Source: Sedimentitalea arenosa
GTDB lineage: Bacteria > Pseudomonadota > Alphaproteobacteria > Rhodobacterales > Rhodobacteraceae
Length of the DNA: 64,000 nt
Assembly (NCBI RefSeq): GCF_016428585.1
Contig: NZ_JAELVR010000009.1
Span: 1 to 64,000 of the forward strand
Direction: 5' to 3'
Shown here: one piece after another, positions 35,389-44,031 of the stretch
How the letters are laid out: every line of letters starts with the position of its first letter
Numbering within the stretch: the first letter of the stretch is position 1
Position numbers and translations under genes: made by a program
Notes under the pieces: model-generated
Databases searched by the model: none
The model's input: only the letters and a program-made list of their open reading frames with translations
What the model was told of the DNA's origin: nothing

Positions 35389-35611
35389 TAGGGTTGTTTT
35401 GCCGCGCAGGCTGCAAAACGACAAGGGCAAGAGTCGCGAAGGTCCGTTTTCGGCGGCGTCGAGTCATGGATATTCGGGGACAAAGTCGCGAGCCCTCAAG
35501 CGTTTTCTGCCCTATATGCTTCTTCCGCGCGGCCGCGTCGGCACCGGAGTTGAGCTGATTTGGAGACGGGCAGGCTTGACCTGCCACCATGCGACGCGTT
35601 TGGATTCAGCG

Positions 35612-37195
35612 ATGATCTGCTCGATGCTTAGACTGCTTGCAGCCGTCGCGATGATGGCCTGTCTCTGGCCCGCCGGAACGGTTTCCGCGCGCGAGGTCGT
35701 GCTCGGTGCCGATGATGTACGCCGGTTCGGAAGCGGTCCGCTTGTCGCCCCCGATATCCGGGCCCTGCCGGCCGATCCCGCTTTGCCCGTCATCGACCCG
35801 GCGGTCACCGGAAATGCCGCGATTCTTTTGAAGCGGTTGGTCAGTCGCGGTGTGTCGCACGGTTTCGGGGGAATCCTGTACGAGAACCGCGACCGCGGGC
35901 ATTCCTCGCTGCCCGAAAGCCTGTTCCCCAACCTGACGTTTCTGAAGTACGACGACACGCTCAAGGAGCAGTGGCGCGACTATGGCCCGGCGGACGAGGT
36001 CCTTATCCCGGCGCTGCTGTTCGGCAACTCGTCCACCGCCCACACCGGAGGCGCCGAAGCCCGAAGCCTGAGTCGTTCGGCGATGACGCAGCCTGGCAAG
36101 GCGGCGCTCGCCTTTCGAAACTATGAATCCAACAGCATCTACATCTATCCCGAACACAGGGACCATGACGCCGTGGACCTCTATCCGGGCAACTGGCCCT
36201 ACCAGATCATCAGCCAAGGCTCCTCCGGTTCGGATCTACCGTTCATGAAAGCGGTCGCGATGACACTCGCGGCTTTCCCCGGAGACACGCGCGCCGCGCT
36301 CGAACGGGGGGGGCTGATCGCCCCGACGGTGCAGATGATCCTGAGGCGCAACCTCTCGCCCGTGCGATCCCGCGAGGGTTACCTGTCGCCGTCGGCGCAC
36401 CCGACCGTGTTCGACGCGAAATGGCTGCAGCCCGCACGTATGGTCTCGCAGGCGGCGGCGATGAGGCCCGAGGACATCGCGCCGATGGTAAAACTGCAGG
36501 TACTGGAGGATGGATTTCTGCGGCAGGCAGGGCTCGCCGGGTTGGACGAACATCTGTACACGACCCCCTCGGCCATCGCGCGCGTCTGGCGAGATATCGC
36601 GTGGGAGCGTGAGATCACGGTCTCCGCGTCACCAACCAAAGACCCGAACGGCCGCGATCTTGTGTTTGAGTGGGTGATCCTGCGTGGCGACCCGGAGCGG
36701 ATCAGGATCGAACCGCTGGACCCTGAGGGCCGAGCGGCCCGGATCACGCTGGCTTGGCACGATGAGTTTACGTTGCCGCCGCTCAGTCTCGACGACAGTG
36801 TGCAGCGGCGGTCCTCACGGGTGGACATAGGTGTGTTCGCCTGGAACGGCCGCACCGAGAGTGCGCCCGCTTTTCTGTCCGTCAGTTTTCCGACCCATCA
36901 GGCGCGCGTCTACGAATCCGCGCCAGATGGCACACTGCGCATCGCGTCGATCGACTATGACGCGCAGGGCCGAGGTGCAGCGTATGACCCGTTGCTGCAT
37001 TGGTCTGCGGGGTGGAGCGATCGTTTCACCTATGCTGCGGACGGAAGCCCGGCTGGCTGGACTCGGACGCAGGGTGGATCGAGCACGCGGTTCGGGCTGG
37101 GTGGCCGATCCGAAGGCGCGGCGATCACCTATGTGCTGGACCGGGGCGATTCGGGGTGGACCGTGCTTCAGGAGGTTCGGGATACCGGGAACTAG
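35612..37195 (+). CDS. Secreted protein of unknown function
   Basis: A 527-residue protein with a clear signal peptide (LRLLAAVAMMACLWPAG then VSAREV). No family is recognised. Conspicuous segments are LYENRDRGHSSLPESLFPNL, NSIYIYPEHRDHDAVDLYPG and SPSAHPTVFDAKWLQPARM in the first 300 residues; histidines and aspartates are frequent there. The C-terminal part reads like beta-rich Ig-type domains (ITVSASPTKDPNGRDLVFEW, SSRVDIGVFAWNGRTESAPA). It may be a periplasmic or surface hydrolase or binding protein; this is only a guess from composition. The ATG at 35612 is chosen because it starts the signal peptide. Confidence 0.75.
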   Translation: MICSMLRLLAAVAMMACLWPAGTVSAREVVLGADDVRRFGSGPLVAPDIRALPADPALPVIDPAVTGNAAILLKRLVSRGVSHGFGGILYENRDRGHSSLPESLFPNLTFLKYDDTLKEQWRDYGPADEVLIPALLFGNSSTAHTGGAEARSLSRSAMTQPGKAALAFRNYESNSIYIYPEHRDHDAVDLYPGNWPYQIISQGSSGSDLPFMKAVAMTLAAFPGDTRAALERGGLIAPTVQMILRRNLSPVRSREGYLSPSAHPTVFDAKWLQPARMVSQAAAMRPEDIAPMVKLQVLEDGFLRQAGLAGLDEHLYTTPSAIARVWRDIAWEREITVSASPTKDPNGRDLVFEWVILRGDPERIRIEPLDPEGRAARITLAWHDEFTLPPLSLDDSVQRRSSRVDIGVFAWNGRTESAPAFLSVSFPTHQARVYESAPDGTLRIASIDYDAQGRGAAYDPLLHWSAGWSDRFTYAADGSPAGWTRTQGGSSTRFGLGGRSEGAAITYVLDRGDSGWTVLQEVRDTGN

Positions 37196-37269
37196 TTTTC
37201 CGCCGGTTTTCTGACGCCTTCGATCCGGTGCGCGGGGTCTACGCTGTCAGACAACCGGCAGCTACGATG

Positions 37270-37893
37270 TCACTCTGCCACGACGATCAGTTCGAAATCG
37301 ACTGTAGCCGTACCGCCGCTGTTGGTCGCGCTGACCGTTACGATCCGCCCGTCCGTCAATGTGTGCGGATCGATGTAAAAGGCAGTCCCATCGACATATG
37401 CGCCTGCGTATCCCGTCGCGCTCAGAACCAGCTCTTCGCCGGCGAACTTGCGGCCGATATTGCCGTTGATCCTCCTTTCGTCTGAGTTCCAGGTCATCCG
37501 TCTGTCTCGGATCGGACCGATGGCAATGGGCGGGGCATGGCGCACAGTGCAGGCATCGCTCGCCACGGGCGGCCCGCCGTCCGAGGGTGTGGCGACGACG
37601 TGAAGCGCCGCCAGATCGTCTCCGGCAGCGGGCATGTAGGTCTGGGCCGTCGCGCCAGGGATCGGGCTGTCCGCAAGGTGCCATTGCCAGTTCAACGAAG
37701 CGACGGTTGCGTTCGGCGCCCCAACTGTCTCGGCCGACAGCGTCGTGCCGATCTGTGCTGTCGGTCCGTGCACGGTGTTGTCGGTCAGTCCGGACAGGAC
37801 GACGGTGAAGGACGTCGGTTGCTCCGGCTTCCGTCTTTTGCGGAACCGACCACCGGCGAAACGACCTGTATCGAAACGGTTCGAGACGATCAT
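37270..37893 (-). CDS. Ig-like domain protein, possibly phage-tail or surface related
   Basis: A 207-residue protein with a basic N-terminus (GGRFRKRRKPEQP) and no signal peptide. Two Ig/fibronectin-like segments follow: LNWQWHLADSPIPGATAQTY with AGDDLAALHVVATPSDGG, and FYIDPHTLTDGRIVTVSATN. The W-Q-W...IPGAT...Y pattern resembles Ig-like modules in phage tail proteins. The start is set at 37893 because this ATG overlaps the stop of the small upstream gene (ATGA) and has GGAGG seven bases upstream; an ATG at 37899 is an alternative. The prophage link is inference, as no other phage gene is near. Confidence 0.6.
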   Translation of the reverse strand: MIVSNRFDTGRFAGGRFRKRRKPEQPTSFTVVLSGLTDNTVHGPTAQIGTTLSAETVGAPNATVASLNWQWHLADSPIPGATAQTYMPAAGDDLAALHVVATPSDGGPPVASDACTVRHAPPIAIGPIRDRRMTWNSDERRINGNIGRKFAGEELVLSATGYAGAYVDGTAFYIDPHTLTDGRIVTVSATNSGGTATVDFELIVVAE

Positions 37894-38054
37894 GGGCATC
37901 CCTCCGCCAACACGAGGGGTGTCCCGTCTGCGCGCACGCCAACGACATGGAGTCGTGGTGCGCACGCGGGTGACTTTTTCGGGGGCACGGGCCGTGACGG
38001 GCGGCCGGATGCACGCAGGTGCTCCTCAATTGGGTTCGACGGTCGGTCGGTCAT
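37890..38054 (-). CDS. Small hypothetical protein coupled to the Ig-like gene
   Basis: A 54-residue frame, MTDRPSNPIEEHLRASGRPS onward, ending LVLAEGCP. No family is recognised; proline- and arginine-rich. AAAGGA lies eight bases before its ATG and its stop overlaps the next start by four bases, which is good support for a real, co-translated gene. A palindromic operator-like sequence lies about 80 bases upstream. Confidence 0.5.
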   Translation of the reverse strand: MTDRPSNPIEEHLRASGRPSRPVPPKKSPACAPRLHVVGVRADGTPLVLAEGCP

Positions 38055-38133
38055 CGCTGGATCCTTTCGGGCGCTGATCTGAAGATGCGTAAACACAACG
38101 CTTCAGATACGCCCGCCGGATAGAAGCCCGCGT

Positions 38134-38150
38134 AAACCGACCGTACGGTC
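38134..38150. promoter_or_regulatory. Second copy of the paa-type palindromic operator
   Basis: AAACCGACCGTACGGTC contains the perfect palindrome GACCGTACGGTC (38139-38150). The 17 bases match the site between paaI and paaZ at all but one position. It lies upstream of the small hypothetical gene at 38054 and behind the epimerase gene. The same TetR-type regulator may bind both. Confidence 0.45.
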
Positions 38151-38223
38151 CTTGGTGGTGTGCTTGCGTCTGTCGGATACAGGGACGAGCGTCAGCGGCG
38201 AATAATCCCGCGACCCGTCCGGA

Positions 38224-39255
38224 TCATGTGCCGTAGTAGTCTCGATACCACGCCACGAACTCCTGCAAGCCGTCGCGGATGTCGGTCTTTGGTGCGTACC
38301 CGGTCAATCGCTTCAAAAGGTCCGCATTCGCCCAGGTCGCGGGAACATCGCCCTTCTGCATTCCGAGGTACCGCCGCTGTGCCTTGACGCCCAAGCTGTC
38401 TTCGAGCGCGTCTATGAAATCCAGCAGACGGACCTTTTCCGAGTTTCCGATGTTCACGATCCGGAACGGGGCGACATGGGACAGGCTGTCGCCCTCGGCG
38501 ATATCCGCGCTGCTGTCGGGGCGTTCGGGAACCGCATCGATCAGCAGGCGTATGCCCTGGGCCAGATCACCCACGAAGGTGAAGTCGCGATACATCTCGC
38601 CGTGGTTATAGATGTCGATGGGACGTCCTTCGAGAATCGCCTCGGTGAACTTGAAGAAGGCAAGGTCAGGACGGCCCCACGACCCGTAGACCGTGAAGAA
38701 GCGGAACATCGTTGTCGGCATGTTCCAGAGATGCGCATAGGCATGGCCCATGCTCTCTGTCGCTTTCTTGGTGGCCGCGTAGATCGTGAGCGGCTCATCC
38801 GCCTTGTCGGTCTCGCGAAACGGCATCGACTCGTTGGCACCGTAGACCGAAGAGGAGGACGCCATCAACAGGTGGCGCACCTCGATCTTTCGGGCCGCCT
38901 CCATCAGGTTGAAAGTGCCGACGACATTTCCGGTGACATAGGAGCGGGGGTCTTCAAGTGAGTAGCGCACGCCCGCCTGGCCCGCGAGGTGGACGATCAC
39001 CTCGGGCCGGAAGTCGTCGACCACCTGCCACAGTCTGTCCGCATCCTCGAGCAGGCCTTCCGTGGCCGAAAAACCGTCGTGGCCAAGCAGGATTTCGTGC
39101 CGCCGTTCCTTGAGGGTGCGGTCGTAATACTCCGTCATCCCGTCATAGCCGTGCACGCGATATCCGTCACGCAACAGAACTCGCACCAGGTGGAACCCGA
39201 TGAAGCCGGCGCTGCCGGTCACGAGCACGCGGGGCTGGCTGTCAGAAGATGTCAT
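38224..39255 (-). CDS. NAD-dependent epimerase, UDP-glucuronate 4-epimerase type
   Basis: A 343-residue extended short-chain dehydrogenase. The NAD-binding motif VTGSAGFIGFHLV is at the N-terminus and the catalytic Ser and Tyr-x3-Lys are in SSSSVYGANESM and YAATKKATESMGHAYAHLW. FFTVYGSWGRPDLAFFKFTE is typical of UDP-glucuronate 4-epimerases, which supply UDP-galacturonate for polysaccharides. It lies just beyond the exopolysaccharide genes and may feed that pathway. The start at 39255 gives MTSSDSQPRVLVTG; the upstream extension to 39294 is not supported. Confidence 0.88.
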   Translation of the reverse strand: MTSSDSQPRVLVTGSAGFIGFHLVRVLLRDGYRVHGYDGMTEYYDRTLKERRHEILLGHDGFSATEGLLEDADRLWQVVDDFRPEVIVHLAGQAGVRYSLEDPRSYVTGNVVGTFNLMEAARKIEVRHLLMASSSSVYGANESMPFRETDKADEPLTIYAATKKATESMGHAYAHLWNMPTTMFRFFTVYGSWGRPDLAFFKFTEAILEGRPIDIYNHGEMYRDFTFVGDLAQGIRLLIDAVPERPDSSADIAEGDSLSHVAPFRIVNIGNSEKVRLLDFIDALEDSLGVKAQRRYLGMQKGDVPATWANADLLKRLTGYAPKTDIRDGLQEFVAWYRDYYGT

Positions 39256-39397
39256 GGCGAGTCCGTCCGGCCTGAGGGCGATCGTTTGCGCCACAGATCA
39301 AAACCCGAGGGCGAGGGCAACCGTCTTGAACAGCCGACAGGTCGATTTGTCGGCCAAACGCCGTGTCACAAAGCGTTTGCTCGACGGTTCCGGTGCC

Positions 39398-40471
39398 TCA
39401 GTTGATGACGGAAAACTCGATGCGGCGGTTGCGGGCCTTGTTGTTCGGCGAAGTGTTATCGACCAGCGGCCGCTCCTCGCCATAGCCGACGACGCGCATC
39501 CGATCCGCCGGTATGCCCTTCTCGTTCAGGTAGGAGCCGACCGCCGCCGCGCGCCGTTCGCTCAGGCGTTGGTTGGCGACATCGCTTCCATCCGAGTCCG
39601 TGTGCCCGCCGATTTCGATCGTAAGTTCAGGGCAACGGTTGACGATGTCATAGAGGTTGTCGAGCAGCGGAGTGCTCTTGGCATCCAGACGCGCGCTGCC
39701 GGTGTTGAAATAGATGTTGCCGGTGCGCGACAGGATCTCGAAACGCCCCACACAGGCCTCGCGGTTGAGGTTGCCCTTGGTCTCGAGCGCTGCGGCGCCG
39801 GGGGCGACCACGTTGGTCAGGGCTGCCATGTCGGGCGGCGTGCCGGGGCTTGACCGGTTGAAGGTAAAGTCGAAACTGACGATCCCGAGGGGCGCGATAT
39901 CGACGTTCGCCGCTTCCTGCAACTTTCCGCGCCCCTCTTCGAGATTGTGTTCCGCCAGGGTCACCGCGATCGGTGTCGTCGCCGAGACCGTCACCCGATC
40001 GTTGCTGATCAGCGTGACCGCAACTTCGGCCGTTTTCTCAACCGTTACGCCATGCAGTGACAGCACATAGGTCACGTCGATCAACTTGCGCCGTGTCTGG
40101 TGCAGGTCTTGCAGGACCTCGGGATCAAGGTTCACCGTGATCGTCGCTTCCGGGTGCAGGAAAGTCTCGAAAAAAAGGAACCGCATGCGCACATTGCGCA
40201 GATCGACCTTGGTGTCGACCGAGTCCATCAGCACCCGGATCTGCGCTTTTCCGTCCTCGGTGATCAGCCCGCTGATCGTGGCAAACGTGCTGGTCTCGGC
40301 GACATTGCCCTTCTTGATCGACATGAACCGCAATTCGGACGCTTCGGGGTCGAGCATCCAGCCGTTTTCGAAAGGGTCCGCGCTTTGCGCGACGGCCCCG
40401 GTGGCGGCGAGCAGGCTCGTCAACACGTAGAACGCGAGAGCCTTAATCCGCGTTTTCAGAATTCGGGTCAT
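39398..40471 (-). CDS. YceI-like/OmpA-domain fusion, envelope protein
   Basis: A 357-residue secreted protein with a signal peptide ending GAVAQ. The first two thirds resemble YceI lipocalin-like proteins (NGWMLDPEASELRFMSIKKG, TVEKTAEVAVTLISNDRVTV). The last 110 residues are an OmpA peptidoglycan-binding domain (NIYFNTGSARLDAKSTPLLD, IEIGGHTDSDGSDVANQRLS). It should sit in the periplasm or outer membrane and bind the cell wall. It is divergent from the caspase gene and begins the envelope module beside the T6SS locus. The fusion is unusual: YceI and OmpA domains are mostly separate proteins. Confidence 0.82.
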   Translation of the reverse strand: MTRILKTRIKALAFYVLTSLLAATGAVAQSADPFENGWMLDPEASELRFMSIKKGNVAETSTFATISGLITEDGKAQIRVLMDSVDTKVDLRNVRMRFLFFETFLHPEATITVNLDPEVLQDLHQTRRKLIDVTYVLSLHGVTVEKTAEVAVTLISNDRVTVSATTPIAVTLAEHNLEEGRGKLQEAANVDIAPLGIVSFDFTFNRSSPGTPPDMAALTNVVAPGAAALETKGNLNREACVGRFEILSRTGNIYFNTGSARLDAKSTPLLDNLYDIVNRCPELTIEIGGHTDSDGSDVANQRLSERRAAAVGSYLNEKGIPADRMRVVGYGEERPLVDNTSPNNKARNRRIEFSVIN

Positions 40472-40695
40472 CGGGCAATCCTCCTGTCATGAGAACCGGA
40501 ACGAGAGATGGTAGCAATATCTACACTAATCCGGTGCAGGTTTCCCCAACGGTAACAGGAAACTTGCGCCGTTGAACAAGAAAAGCGATAGTTGCATCGA
40601 AAATGCCATATTTGTCGAACGTCACGGCTATCGGCGCGCACAGGCCGTATGGCCACGGGTCTCGGCCATACGGGACAGGGATACGGGATCGTTCA

Positions 40696-42168
40696 GTGCA
40701 TTCAGTTTTCAGATTCTTCTGCCTCTTGCTCACCCTGCTCGCGGCACCGGCGCTTGCGGGCGACCGGTTGGCCCTCGTGGTCGGAAACTCGGCCTATGGC
40801 GCCGTCTCCCCGCTGGCCAATCCGTCAAGTGACGCGCGTTTGATCGGCGAGGCGCTGGAAGCGCTCGATTTCAAGGTCACGCTCCTTATCGACGCTTCTC
40901 AGAACGACATGCGCCGCGGGATTTCGCAGTTCGGTCGCGAGCTGCGCGATGCCGGGCCCGAGGCAACCGGGCTTTTCTACTACGCCGGGCATGGCGTTCA
41001 GTCCTTCGGAACGAACTATCTCCTGCCGGTCGATGTCGCGCTCAACGATGCCGCCGATCTCGATCTCGTCGCGGTCGAGGCGCAGTCGGTCCTGCGCCAG
41101 ATGTATTCAGCCCGGAACAAGACGAACATCGTCATCCTCGATGCGTGCCGCAACAACCCGTTCACCAACATCCCCGATTTCAACGACAACGGCCTTGCCG
41201 AAATGCAGGCACCAACGGGCACCTTCCTGGCCTATGCCACGGCCCCGGGTGGGGTCGCACTCGATGGCACCGGTGACAACAGTCCCTTCACGCAGTCGCT
41301 GGCGTCGCAGATGTCGACGCCGGGGTTGAAGGTCGAACAGGTGTTCAAGAACGTGCGGGTAGAGGTGATCGAGAAGACGGAGGGTCAGCAGACGCCATGG
41401 GATGCCTCGTCGCTGACCAATGATTTTGTCTTTGCCGAGGAAGAACCGATGACGCCCGAGCAGCTGCAGGAATTGCAGCTCTGGCGGTCGGTTCAGGCCT
41501 CGGGCGATCCGGTCCAGATCATGCTGTTCCTGCGTGGTTACCCCGAAGGGTCCTATGCACAGGAGGCCCGGTCGCTGCTTTCGGTCCTGATGGAGCGCGA
41601 GTTGAGCGATCCCGCTCCGCCCGATCCCGTCCCCGTGGCCAAGGGACCGGATGCCGCCGAACAGGCCATGTTCGAAGCGGCCCAGGCTGATGCCAGTGCG
41701 GTAGCCTATCAAGCCTATCTCGATGCCTTTCCGCAGGGTGTTTTCGCCGAGATCGCGACGCAGGAACTGGCCGCGATCCGCCTGAAGAACGGAACCGACC
41801 CGATCGGCGAAGGAGTCACGCCGCCCAAAGAGGAGCCCGCCGCCGCAGCGCCAATCGGGGCAGACACGCGGGATGAAAACATCACCTTCACGACGGTGCT
41901 GTCCTCGGATCAAGCCGCCATCTCGGGGCGCTCCATCGCCGATCTGATCAAGATGTCGCCACTCTATCCGCCGGTGGATGGGCTGCCGGAGGAATACTGG
42001 AAGGACAAGACCTGCTCAAATTGTCACCAATGGACGCAGGATCGGCTTTGCACGCAGGCGAATTCCTATCTCAGCCTCAACATGCAACGCTCGCTTGACA
42101 AGAAGCATCCGTTCGGCGGCGCCATGAAGCAAAACCTCAAGACATGGGCTGCGGGCGGCTGCCGATAG
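40696..42168 (+). CDS. Secreted caspase-family (C14) protein with C-terminal CxxCH segment
   Basis: A 490-residue protein with a signal peptide (ending APALAG) and a caspase domain at about residues 22-255. The catalytic histidine is His99 in YYAGHGVQSFGTNYLLPVDV and the cysteine Cys151 in VILDACRNNPF. A helical middle part follows. The C-terminal 60 residues carry KTCSNCHQWTQDRLC, with a CxxCH motif at 440-444 plus further cysteines. That could bind haem (cytochrome c maturation occurs in the periplasm, where this protein goes) or zinc, or form disulfides. The GTG at 40696 is chosen because the signal peptide starts there. It converges with the DUF4384 gene. Confidence 0.82.
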   Translation: MHSVFRFFCLLLTLLAAPALAGDRLALVVGNSAYGAVSPLANPSSDARLIGEALEALDFKVTLLIDASQNDMRRGISQFGRELRDAGPEATGLFYYAGHGVQSFGTNYLLPVDVALNDAADLDLVAVEAQSVLRQMYSARNKTNIVILDACRNNPFTNIPDFNDNGLAEMQAPTGTFLAYATAPGGVALDGTGDNSPFTQSLASQMSTPGLKVEQVFKNVRVEVIEKTEGQQTPWDASSLTNDFVFAEEEPMTPEQLQELQLWRSVQASGDPVQIMLFLRGYPEGSYAQEARSLLSVLMERELSDPAPPDPVPVAKGPDAAEQAMFEAAQADASAVAYQAYLDAFPQGVFAEIATQELAAIRLKNGTDPIGEGVTPPKEEPAAAAPIGADTRDENITFTTVLSSDQAAISGRSIADLIKMSPLYPPVDGLPEEYWKDKTCSNCHQWTQDRLCTQANSYLSLNMQRSLDKKHPFGGAMKQNLKTWAAGGCR

Positions 42169-42181
42169 GCACGGGGCGTGG

Positions 42182-43621
42182 CTACCGTTCTGCGGTCGAG
42201 ATCAGGAAATAGACCCATTCACCCTTGAAGCCCGGATTGCGCGCGCGGGCGTTGTCGACCCGCTCCTTCAGCCATCCGAGATAGGGAGCCGCCGGCTCAA
42301 TCACCGGGCGCAAACCGTCGTAGAGAGGGTCGGTCGCCGCAAAGGCCACCGCGATCTCCTGTCCATAGGGTGGTCCGATGAACAGCTGCAGACCGTCTTC
42401 CTCAGCCGACCGCGCGCCCACGTGGAACTGCGCTTTCGCCGCGACCCTCCGGTGCGGCGTCCTATCGTTCGGAACGAGATGCAGCACGTTTCCATCCGCG
42501 TCGAAGTAGTCGACATAAATATAGGCATCGTAATCCGGAGCGGTCAGATCGAAGACCAGCCGATCGTCCTTGACGAAATCCAAAACCCGCGCCTGCGTGT
42601 CCGCACCGATCAGTCGCGGGTTGGTGATCTGGTCCGTTGATTGCGGCAGGCCGACTTCGGCGATGCCGCCAAGCGCGTCGCATTGCGGCCGCGGAAGGAT
42701 CATCATGCCGTCGGAGACCGCGATGTCCGTGCCGAGCTCGGCGCGCAATGCAGACACGACCGGAGCGCGCAGGCCGTCTTCGGGGACGTGGCCATTCACC
42801 TTCAACGTGGCACTGTCCGGATCGAACAGCACCTGCAGACGCGCACAGGGCACTTGTGCCAGCAACGCCCCGATCCCGTCGCGCAGATCGTCGCTCTGAT
42901 TCCGTGCGTCCCCGGGGCGCATGAAGCTCTGGAACGCTGCGAGCGATACAGGGTCGATCTGGTCATCGCCCGCTCCGCTGAAGGCCAGACTGGCCGTCAT
43001 CCGCTGGGCCGAAACCGCAAGCGGCGCGGCCGCTGAGCCGACGGCTGGCAGAGGGGCAACCTGCGATGCGGGGAGGTCCATCCGGGCCAACTTCTCATCC
43101 GGCGCCGCGATTGCATTGGCAGGGGCCGGATCAGCGTCGGCGGGTGCGACCTGTGTCGTCTCGACTGCCGTGATCCCGATACGCGGCGCGGCGATCACGG
43201 ATCCTGTGACCTCGACCGCCTCTGTTGGCGATACCGACACGACATCGGGTGTGGCCCGTACAGGACTGGCCGGGGCGGATTGATCCCCTAGCGCGTCCAG
43301 ACGCACCGCATCGGGAGATGCGCTAGGCGTCACCTGCGCGGGAGGCGTTGAAACCGGCACCGCAGTTGTGCGCGGCGGTCCGATGGTCGCGGCCGCCGTC
43401 GCGTTCGGAGCGACGGAAGCCACCTCGTCCGCTGCCGGGGCCCGCTCCGCCGCTGCAATGCGCTCCAACCGGTAGGCTTGCACATCCAGCGCGCCCTGTG
43501 GTGTGTCCTGCGGCGTGACAGGCTGGGGGCGATAAGTCGCGCTCCAAAGTCCGAACAGCGCGGCATGGAGTGCGGCCGAGCCGGCAAGGCCGCCGATCCA
43601 AAGACGCGCGACGCCAGTCAT
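42182..43621 (-). CDS. TonB/TolA-like transducer with DUF4384 head
   Basis: A 479-residue protein. The N-terminus is one transmembrane helix (LWIGGLAGSAALHAALFGLW) containing the Ser-x3-His pair (Ser15, His19) that in TonB and TolA couples to ExbB/ExbD or TolQ/TolR. A long Pro/Ala-rich spacer (about 30-215) would cross the periplasm. The end is a DUF4384-type domain (DDRLVFDLTAPDYDAYIYVD, GNVLHLVPNDRTP). Its ATG overlaps the ExbD stop by four bases. DUF4384 is elsewhere often attached to caspase domains; here a caspase gene sits tail to tail with it. No TonB C-terminal domain is present. Confidence 0.78.
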   Translation of the reverse strand: MTGVARLWIGGLAGSAALHAALFGLWSATYRPQPVTPQDTPQGALDVQAYRLERIAAAERAPAADEVASVAPNATAAATIGPPRTTAVPVSTPPAQVTPSASPDAVRLDALGDQSAPASPVRATPDVVSVSPTEAVEVTGSVIAAPRIGITAVETTQVAPADADPAPANAIAAPDEKLARMDLPASQVAPLPAVGSAAAPLAVSAQRMTASLAFSGAGDDQIDPVSLAAFQSFMRPGDARNQSDDLRDGIGALLAQVPCARLQVLFDPDSATLKVNGHVPEDGLRAPVVSALRAELGTDIAVSDGMMILPRPQCDALGGIAEVGLPQSTDQITNPRLIGADTQARVLDFVKDDRLVFDLTAPDYDAYIYVDYFDADGNVLHLVPNDRTPHRRVAAKAQFHVGARSAEEDGLQLFIGPPYGQEIAVAFAATDPLYDGLRPVIEPAAPYLGWLKERVDNARARNPGFKGEWVYFLISTAER

Positions 43622-44031
43622 GGCGCGCTGTCGCGTGAGGGCGTGACCACGAGCACCACGTCGCGGATGCCCAGCGTTTCGGTCAGTCCGATGAGCGGCA
43701 GTACGTGGCGCAGATCGGCGTCTCGATGGGCATTGATGCGCAGTCTCAGCATCGGGTCGCGCGACAGAGCCGCCGCAAGGGACTCGGCAATCGCATCGGT
43801 CCCGATCGCGACTCCATTCAGCGCCACTTCCCCCGCGCGCGACACCGACAGCGTTTCGCCCCCCGCCGGCATGTCCTGCCCGCTGACGGCGACGGGCGGA
43901 TCGACGTCGAACGGGGCCGTGGCGTCCATGCGACCGATCAGCATGAAAAAGACCAACAGGAAGAACACCACGTCGATCAACGCGATGATGGTCTCTGACT
44001 GCGTGTTGCGGGCGGGACGGGTCAGCTTCAT
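43618..44031 (-). CDS. ExbD/TolR-family protein (first copy)
   Basis: A 137-residue protein with one N-terminal transmembrane helix, TIIALIDVVFFLLVFFMLIG, carrying the aspartate needed for proton movement in ExbD/TolR, then a periplasmic domain. With ExbB and the second ExbD it should form a proton-motive-force motor. It overlaps both neighbours by four bases (ATGA), so the motor and the transducer are made together. Confidence 0.88.
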   Translation of the reverse strand: MKLTRPARNTQSETIIALIDVVFFLLVFFMLIGRMDATAPFDVDPPVAVSGQDMPAGGETLSVSRAGEVALNGVAIGTDAIAESLAAALSRDPMLRLRINAHRDADLRHVLPLIGLTETLGIRDVVLVVTPSRDSAP

